NCBI RefSeq assembly: GCF_007018905.1
Contig: NZ_CP041402.1
Location: forward strand, 3,646,001-3,710,000
Direction of reading: 5' to 3'
Length of the DNA stretch: 64,000 nt
Source of the DNA: Tardiphaga sp. vice304
GTDB lineage: Bacteria > Pseudomonadota > Alphaproteobacteria > Rhizobiales > Xanthobacteraceae
The notes under the pieces were generated by a model, which was not told the origin of the DNA, made no database searches, and saw only the letters and a list, made by a program, of their open reading frames with translations. Positions 59,095 to 64,000 of this stretch are shown here, piece by piece. Position 1 is the stretch's first letter; each line of letters begins with the position of its first letter. The translations under genes and the position numbers were made by a program.

Positions 59095-59685
59095 ATGATT
59101 GTCGTTTATGTTTTTGCCGCAGCGCTTGGCTATTTCCTCGGCTCGATCCCGTTCGGGCTCGTGCTGACCAAGCTTGCCGGCACGCAGGACATCCGCACCA
59201 TCGGCTCCGGCAATATCGGCGCCACCAATGTGCTGCGCACCGGCCGCAAGGGGCTGGCCGCGGCGACGCTGCTGCTCGATGCATTGAAGGGCACCGTAGC
59301 GGTGATCATCGCCGGCAATGTCGGCGGCCCGGACGCGGCGATGGTCGCCGGGCTGTTCGCGTTCCTCGGCCACCTCTTCCCGGTCTGGCTCGGCTTCAAG
59401 GGCGGCAAGGGCGTGGCGGTCTATATCGGCATCATGCTCGGCCTGTTCTGGCCGGCCGCGCTGATCTTCTGCATGGCGTGGCTCGCCTCCGCCTTCGCCT
59501 CGCGCTACTCGTCCTTCGCGGCCCTCACCGCCAGCGTCATCACGCCGATCTTCCTGTGGTGGGCCAAGGCACCTCAACTCGCCGTGCTGACGACGATTTT
59601 GACCGCCCTGCTCTGGTTCATGCACCGCGAAAACATCAAGCGGCTGCAGGCCGGCACCGAAGGCAAGATCGGCGCGAAGACCTAG
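59095..59685 (+). CDS. plsY: Acyl-phosphate:glycerol-3-phosphate acyltransferase
   Basis: 196 residues with five hydrophobic helices. Motifs [28 protein letters not shown] and [17 protein letters not shown] are the three PlsY signatures. It makes lysophosphatidic acid for phospholipids. Starts six bases after the PyrC' stop, so probably in the same operon. Confidence 0.95.
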   Translation: MIVVYVFAAALGYFLGSIPFGLVLTKLAGTQDIRTIGSGNIGATNVLRTGRKGLAAATLLLDALKGTVAVIIAGNVGGPDAAMVAGLFAFLGHLFPVWLGFKGGKGVAVYIGIMLGLFWPAALIFCMAWLASAFASRYSSFAALTASVITPIFLWWAKAPQLAVLTTILTALLWFMHRENIKRLQAGTEGKIGAKT

Positions 59686-59795
59686 CCGCGCGACCGCACC
59701 AGGCGAAGCCGCTTGACCATCGTCGACCCCGCTCCCACCTTGAATCAACAAGCGCCGAGGCACGATCGCGCATGTCGCGCGGTGGAGATTGCAGT

Positions 59796-60431
59796 ATGTG
59801 GCAGGCCTTCAGCTATTACGCGACCTTGGCGATCGAGTCCGCGCTCGGCGTGTTCGGCATCCGGCTGTACGAGGAGCCGCGCTTTGAGGTGATCGAGCGG
59901 ATCGGCGACCGCGTCGAAATCCGCAGCTACGGTCCGCGCCTGACGGCGCAAGCGGTGGTCGCCAGGCCCGGCAATGCCGGGCGCAGCGAAGCGTTTCAAT
60001 TGTTGTTCAACTATATTGCCGGTGCAAACGCAGGCGCCGGCGGAGCGGCAGACCGGATTGCCATGACCACGCCGGTCGACGTGCGGCCCAGCCGACTTGC
60101 CATGACGACGCCGGTACAGGCCGCGGAAACCAGTGGCGCCGTGCAGATGCAGTTCTTTCTTCCGGCGATCTACACGCTGCAGACCGCGCCGGCGCCGGCC
60201 GATCAGCGGGTACAGATCATAACCGTGCCGGCCGAAACCATCGCCGCCTTGCGGTTCTCCGGCTCGGGCCGCGATTTCGCCGAGCGGCAGGCGGAGTTGC
60301 TTGAGCTCCTGAAAACCTCGCAATGGCGGCCCGTCGGGGACACCTATGCGCTGAACTACGACGCGCCGTTCACACTCCCCTTCCTGCGTCGCAACGAAGC
60401 CGCCGTGGCGGTCCGCAAGCCTGGTCCGTAA
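59796..60431 (+). CDS. SOUL-family haem-binding-like protein
   Basis: 211 residues from ATG 59796, which has ggag eight bases upstream; an earlier ATG is possible. SOUL core: YEEPRFEVIERIGDRVEIRS near 26-45, AMTTPVDVRPSRLAMTTPVQ (two MTTP motifs), FLPAIYTLQTAPAPADQRV. The N-terminus is hydrophobic, so it may be exported or membrane-attached. Members bind haem or related tetrapyrroles; evidence for a given ligand is lacking. Confidence 0.85.
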   Translation: MWQAFSYYATLAIESALGVFGIRLYEEPRFEVIERIGDRVEIRSYGPRLTAQAVVARPGNAGRSEAFQLLFNYIAGANAGAGGAADRIAMTTPVDVRPSRLAMTTPVQAAETSGAVQMQFFLPAIYTLQTAPAPADQRVQIITVPAETIAALRFSGSGRDFAERQAELLELLKTSQWRPVGDTYALNYDAPFTLPFLRRNEAAVAVRKPGP

Positions 60432-60506
60432 TTCTACGCCGAGCCTGTCACAAACTCTTTGCAATGCCGATCTTGGCAGCTCGCGGAGCTGTTCCTATGA
60501 TCGGTC

Positions 60507-61079
60507 ATGGCCAAATTTTTTCCGACTCTCGAACCGCATCACCATCGCTTCATTGCGGCCCAACACATGTTCTTCACCGCGTCGGCGGCGCCGACCGGAC
60601 ATGTCAACATGTCGCCTCGCAGCACCGACATGTTCCGGGTTCTGGGCGACAATGCCGCGATGTATCTCGACCGCAGCGGCAGCGGCAACGAAACCGCCGC
60701 CCATCTACGGATCAGCGACCGCCTGACGATCATGTTCTGCGCCGTCGCCGGCCCGCCGCTGATCATGCGGCTGTTTGGCAAGGGGCGCGTCATTCACCGC
60801 GACAGCGATGAATTCGGCAGCCTTTTGCAGGAACAGTTCAAGGGTGATGTGCCGCTTGGTGCCCGCCAGATGGTCCGCCTCGATTTCGATCTGGTGCAGA
60901 CCTCCTGCGGCTACGGCGTGCCGCTGTTCGAATACCAGGAGGAACGCACCCAGATGGATGCCTGGGCCAGGGCCAAGGGCGTCGACGGGATCGAAGCCTA
61001 TTGGCGGGAGAAGAACCAGGTCAGTCTCGACGGTTTTCCGACCGGACTTTTCGAGACGACTTCGGCCGGCGAGCCGTAA
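60507..61079 (+). CDS. Pyridoxamine 5'-phosphate oxidase-like flavoprotein
   Basis: 190 residues of split-barrel type: FIAAQHMFFTASAAPTGHVN, then MSPRSTD, the FMN-binding part of the PNPOx-like family. The late part LDFDLVQTSCGYGVPLFEYQ recurs in relatives. Function not assigned; likely flavin-dependent or F420-type reductase. It follows the SOUL gene by 75 bases. Confidence 0.83.
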   Translation: MAKFFPTLEPHHHRFIAAQHMFFTASAAPTGHVNMSPRSTDMFRVLGDNAAMYLDRSGSGNETAAHLRISDRLTIMFCAVAGPPLIMRLFGKGRVIHRDSDEFGSLLQEQFKGDVPLGARQMVRLDFDLVQTSCGYGVPLFEYQEERTQMDAWARAKGVDGIEAYWREKNQVSLDGFPTGLFETTSAGEP

Positions 61080-61177
61080 AGAAGCCTGCCGTCGAAGCCG
61101 TGAAACCCCTCGCCATGGCGAGCCGAAATGGTTGCGCGCACTTTTAAGTTGCGCGATGCTGTCCCGCAGGGGGCCGC

Positions 61178-62296
61178 GTGGACAACAACCAACCCACCAC
61201 CATTCATCTCTCCGACGCCCAGCGGATCGACTGGTTGCGGTTGATCCGCAGTGACAATGTCGGGCCGCGCACCTTCCGGTCGCTGGTCAATCATTTCGGC
61301 AGCGCGCGTGCGGCGCTTGAGCGTCTGCCCGATCTGGCACGGCGCGGCGGTGCCGCCCGGCCCGGCCGGATTTTTGGCGAGGACGATGCCAAGCGAGAGC
61401 TGGCCGCTTCGCGAAAATTCGGCGTTTCGCTGTTGGCGCCCGGCGAGGCCGGCTATCCGCCGCGGTTGGCCGGGATAGACGACGCGCCGCCGTTACTCGG
61501 CGTGCGCGGTCGCCTTGAAGCCGCGATGCGGCCGATGATCGCCATCGTCGGCTCGCGCAACGCCTCCGGCGCCGGGCTGAAATTCGCCGAAAGGCTCGCG
61601 CATGATCTCGGCGACGCCGGCTTCGTCATTGCCTCCGGCCTCGCCCGCGGCATCGACCAGGCGGCGCACCGCGCCAGCCTCCGCTCCGGCACGCTGGCGG
61701 TGCTGGCCGGCGGCCACGACAGGATCTATCCGCCGGAGCACGAGGACCTGCTCTATGCGCTGCTCGAAAAGGGCGGCGCGATCTCGGAAATGCCGATGGG
61801 CCATGTGCCGCGGGCGCGGGATTTTCCGCGCCGCAACCGGCTAATCTCCGGGGTCTCGCTCGGCGTCGTGGTGATCGAGGCGGCGCACCGGTCGGGATCG
61901 CTGATCACCGCCCGGATCGCTGCCGAACAGGGTCGCGAGGTGTTCGCCGTGCCGGGCTCGCCGCTCGACCCGCGCGCCGCCGGCACCAATGACCTGATCA
62001 AGCAGGGCGCCGCCCTGGTCACCGAGGCCGCGGATGTCATCAACGCGGTCACACCGATCATGGATCGCCCGGTCGAACTGCCCGGCCGCGAGCCGGAAGA
62101 GATCGCGTCGTTCGACGAGCCCGACCATAGCGACCGCGCGCGGATCGTCGCCCTGCTCGGCCCAAGCCCGGTCGGCATCGACGACCTGATCCGGCTCAGC
62201 AGCGCCTCGCCCGCGATCGTGCGGACCGTGCTGCTGGAGCTTGAACTGGCCGGCAGGCTGGAGCGCCACGGCGGCGGGCTGGTGTCGATGATCTGA
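61178..62296 (+). CDS. dprA: DNA processing protein DprA
   Basis: 372 residues from GTG 61178. An N-terminal SAM-like region ([20 protein letters not shown]) precedes the Rossmann core: [75 protein letters not shown]. The C-terminal winged helix ([20 protein letters not shown]) is present. DprA loads RecA on incoming single strands in transformation. topA follows. Confidence 0.95.
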   Translation: MDNNQPTTIHLSDAQRIDWLRLIRSDNVGPRTFRSLVNHFGSARAALERLPDLARRGGAARPGRIFGEDDAKRELAASRKFGVSLLAPGEAGYPPRLAGIDDAPPLLGVRGRLEAAMRPMIAIVGSRNASGAGLKFAERLAHDLGDAGFVIASGLARGIDQAAHRASLRSGTLAVLAGGHDRIYPPEHEDLLYALLEKGGAISEMPMGHVPRARDFPRRNRLISGVSLGVVVIEAAHRSGSLITARIAAEQGREVFAVPGSPLDPRAAGTNDLIKQGAALVTEAADVINAVTPIMDRPVELPGREPEEIASFDEPDHSDRARIVALLGPSPVGIDDLIRLSSASPAIVRTVLLELELAGRLERHGGGLVSMI

Positions 62297-62302
62297 ACCT
62301 CG

Positions 62303-62509
62303 CTACCCTTTGAAGCGATCCCGCGCGACCTCGTCGGCTTCCATCACCGCCATGTCGAGCAGATAGCCGAGCATGTCGTGGCCGTGTCGCCGCGCCATCT
62401 GCGACAGATCCACGATGGTACTCTTTATATAGAGCGCTGCCTCCTCCGGGCCACCGTCCCCGGACGGCCCGCGGCGGTGCGAAGCATCGTTTCCGGATGG
62501 TGACGGCAT
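62303..62509 (-). CDS. Small conserved-looking helical protein
   Basis: 68 residues; polar Gly/Pro-rich start, then ALYIKSTIVDLSQMARRHGH and DMLGYLLDMAVMEADEVARD, likely two helices. It converges with dprA, stops six bases from it. Similar short proteins are found in bradyrhizobia, but function is unknown. Confidence 0.65.
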   Translation of the reverse strand: MPSPSGNDASHRRGPSGDGGPEEAALYIKSTIVDLSQMARRHGHDMLGYLLDMAVMEADEVARDRFKG

Positions 62510-62747
62510 TGCATGTCCTTCCCGAGCGGTCGCGAACGGCCGATGAAAAGCCTAATCCAACTCCTGTCGAAAATGCAACCATTGGATGCATATAACAACT
62601 TTTGAGATAGGTTCGGTTGCATTGCTGCGCCCGAGTTCCAACACAAAATTTGACACAGACCCCCTTCACACCCATGTTCGCCGCGAAACGGCCGCCGCGA
62701 CTCTCGCGATCCCGGCCCGTCTTTCTCCCTTAAGCTATTGGAATGAC

Positions 62748-64000
62748 ATGAATATCGTCATTGTCGAGTCGCCCTCCAAAGCCAAGACGATCAACAAGTA
62801 TCTCGGGCCTGACTACGAGGTGCTGGCGTCGTTCGGCCATGTGCGCGACCTTCCTGCCAAGAACGGATCGGTCGATCCGGATGCCAATTTCCAGATGATC
62901 TGGGAGGTCGATCCCAAGGCTGCCGGCCGCCTTAATGACATCGCCAAGGCGCTCAAGGGCGCCGACAAACTGATCCTCGCGACCGACCCGGACCGCGAAG
63001 GCGAGGCAATCTCCTGGCACGTGCTCGAAGTGCTGAAAGAGAAGCGTGCGATCAAGGACCACAAGATCGAGCGCGTCGTGTTCAACGCCATCACCAAGCA
63101 GGCGGTGACGGAAGCGATGAAGAACCCGCGCCAGATCGATGGCGCGCTGGTCGACGCCTACATGGCGCGCCGCGCGCTGGACTATCTGGTCGGCTTCACG
63201 CTGTCTCCGGTGCTGTGGCGGAAACTGCCCGGCGCACGCTCCGCCGGCCGCGTGCAGTCGGTCGCGCTGCGGCTGGTATGCGACCGCGAACTCGAAATCG
63301 AAAAGTTCGTGCCCCGCGAATACTGGTCGCTGGTCACCACGCTGGCGACGCCGCGCGGCGAGAGCTTTGAAGCGCGCCTGATCGGCGCCGACGGCAAGAA
63401 GATCCAGCGGCTCGACATCGGCACCGGCGAGGAAGCCGAGGATTTCCGCAAGGCGATCGACGCCGCCAAATTCGAAGTGACCACCGTCGAAGCCAAGCCC
63501 GCACGCCGCAATCCGCAGGCGCCGTTCACGACCTCGACGCTGCAGCAGGAAGCCAGCCGCAAGCTCGGCTTCGCGCCGGCGCACACCATGCGGATCGCGC
63601 AGCGGCTCTATGAAGGCATCGACATCGGCGGCGAGACCACCGGTCTCATCACCTATATGCGAACCGACGGCGTGCAGATCGACGGCTCGGCGATCATCCA
63701 GGCCCGCGAAGTGATCGGCGAAGACTACGGTAAGAAATACGTTCCCGACGTCGCGCGGCAATACTCGACCAAGGCCAAGAACGCCCAGGAGGCGCATGAA
63801 GCGATCCGCCCGACAGATCTGTCGCGCCGCCCCGCCTCGTTGCGCGGCCGTCTCGATAACGACCAGTCGCGGCTCTATGAGCTGATCTGGGTCCGCACCA
63901 TCGCCAGCCAGATGGAATCCGCCGAGATGGAGCGCACCACGGTGGACATCTCCGCCAAGGCCGGCGCCCGCGTGCTGGAATTGCGCGCCACCGGCCAGGT
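62748..64000 (+). CDS. topA: DNA topoisomerase I, N-terminal part (partial)
   Basis: 418 codons are present and open through the window edge. TOPRIM IVESPSKAKTINKYLG at 4-19, TDPDREGEAISWHVLE, and catalytic Tyr in GLITYMRTDGVQID. It relaxes negative supercoils. ATG 62748 follows a 238-base spacer with no recognised element. It follows dprA on the same strand, a conserved order. Confidence 0.95.
   Translation, partial: MNIVIVESPSKAKTINKYLGPDYEVLASFGHVRDLPAKNGSVDPDANFQMIWEVDPKAAGRLNDIAKALKGADKLILATDPDREGEAISWHVLEVLKEKRAIKDHKIERVVFNAITKQAVTEAMKNPRQIDGALVDAYMARRALDYLVGFTLSPVLWRKLPGARSAGRVQSVALRLVCDRELEIEKFVPREYWSLVTTLATPRGESFEARLIGADGKKIQRLDIGTGEEAEDFRKAIDAAKFEVTTVEAKPARRNPQAPFTTSTLQQEASRKLGFAPAHTMRIAQRLYEGIDIGGETTGLITYMRTDGVQIDGSAIIQAREVIGEDYGKKYVPDVARQYSTKAKNAQEAHEAIRPTDLSRRPASLRGRLDNDQSRLYELIWVRTIASQMESAEMERTTVDISAKAGARVLELRATGQ

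Overview
The window is chromosomal DNA of an alphaproteobacterium of the Bradyrhizobium/Rhodopseudomonas/Afipia group (Nitrobacteraceae). I infer this from the gene order (rpoZ-rsh-pdxJ-acpS-lepB-rnc-era with recO and parC nearby; gatC-gatA and gatB; pyrB-pyrC'-plsY-dprA-topA), from a Bradyrhizobium-type porin, from high GC with strong third-position bias, and from dispersed palindromes with the core gtagcccggatg. No rRNA, CRISPR array or phage was seen. One tRNA is present (Ser, anticodon GCT). Both ends cut genes: the leucyl-transferase gene bpt on the left and topA on the right.

Left part (1-12 kb): the end of bpt, a split palindromic repeat, an Nramp Mn transporter (mntH) with a candidate Mur-type box, an orphan BrnA-like antitoxin, an MFS exporter, a complete TRAP transporter (dctP-dctQ-dctM, the DctM carrying an insertion of about 200 residues), and an ArsR regulator overlapping an MFS exporter gene. 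A complete IS3-family element (10371-11647, target duplication ACGG) sits just upstream of a TlyC/CorC-like gene.

Accessory island (13.0-20.9 kb): this is the most interesting stretch. About 7.9 kb of AT-richer DNA lies between the full-length TlyC/CorC-like gene and a second, about 94% identical copy of its last 249 bases. The island holds a DndC-like PP-loop/sulfurtransferase gene on the minus strand. It is broken by two different IS5-family insertions (13480-14747, CTAG duplication; 15166-16100, TAA duplication). Removing both, with one duplication each, restores one uninterrupted 351-residue frame. Upstream and overlapping it is a two-helix membrane protein of unknown family. The rest is an IS3-family element split by an IS21-family element (istA/istB). 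I read the island as the decayed end of a horizontally acquired, probably phosphorothioation-related or defence locus, largely removed by IS-mediated deletion. No integrase and no dndB/D/E were seen.

Housekeeping core (21.3-43 kb): parC; a DUF3800 gene; recO; an AI-2E/PerM-type transporter with a long cytosolic tail; then the minus-strand cluster rpoZ, rsh, pdxJ, acpS, lepB, rnc, era, whose members mostly overlap. Divergent from rpoZ is a NYN-domain protein followed 4 bases later by a family-5 uracil-DNA glycosylase. A 16-base perfect palindrome lies in the shared intergenic region. Then come a BCP-type peroxiredoxin, smpB, mscL, dapA, a soluble lytic transglycosylase and a porin that share a bidirectional terminator.

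Right part (43-64 kb): tRNA-Ser, small secreted and Sel1-like proteins, a 33-residue Lys/Ala-rich protein, gatB, a patatin-like lipoprotein, an HWE/HisKA_2-type sensor kinase, gatA and gatC separated by a 72-residue CxxC protein, a nitronate monooxygenase, ruvX, a CPBP protease and an AidB-like acyl-CoA dehydrogenase. The pyrimidine pair pyrB plus a dihydroorotase-like partner lacking the metal-binding HxH motif follows, then plsY, SOUL and PNPOx-like proteins, dprA and topA.
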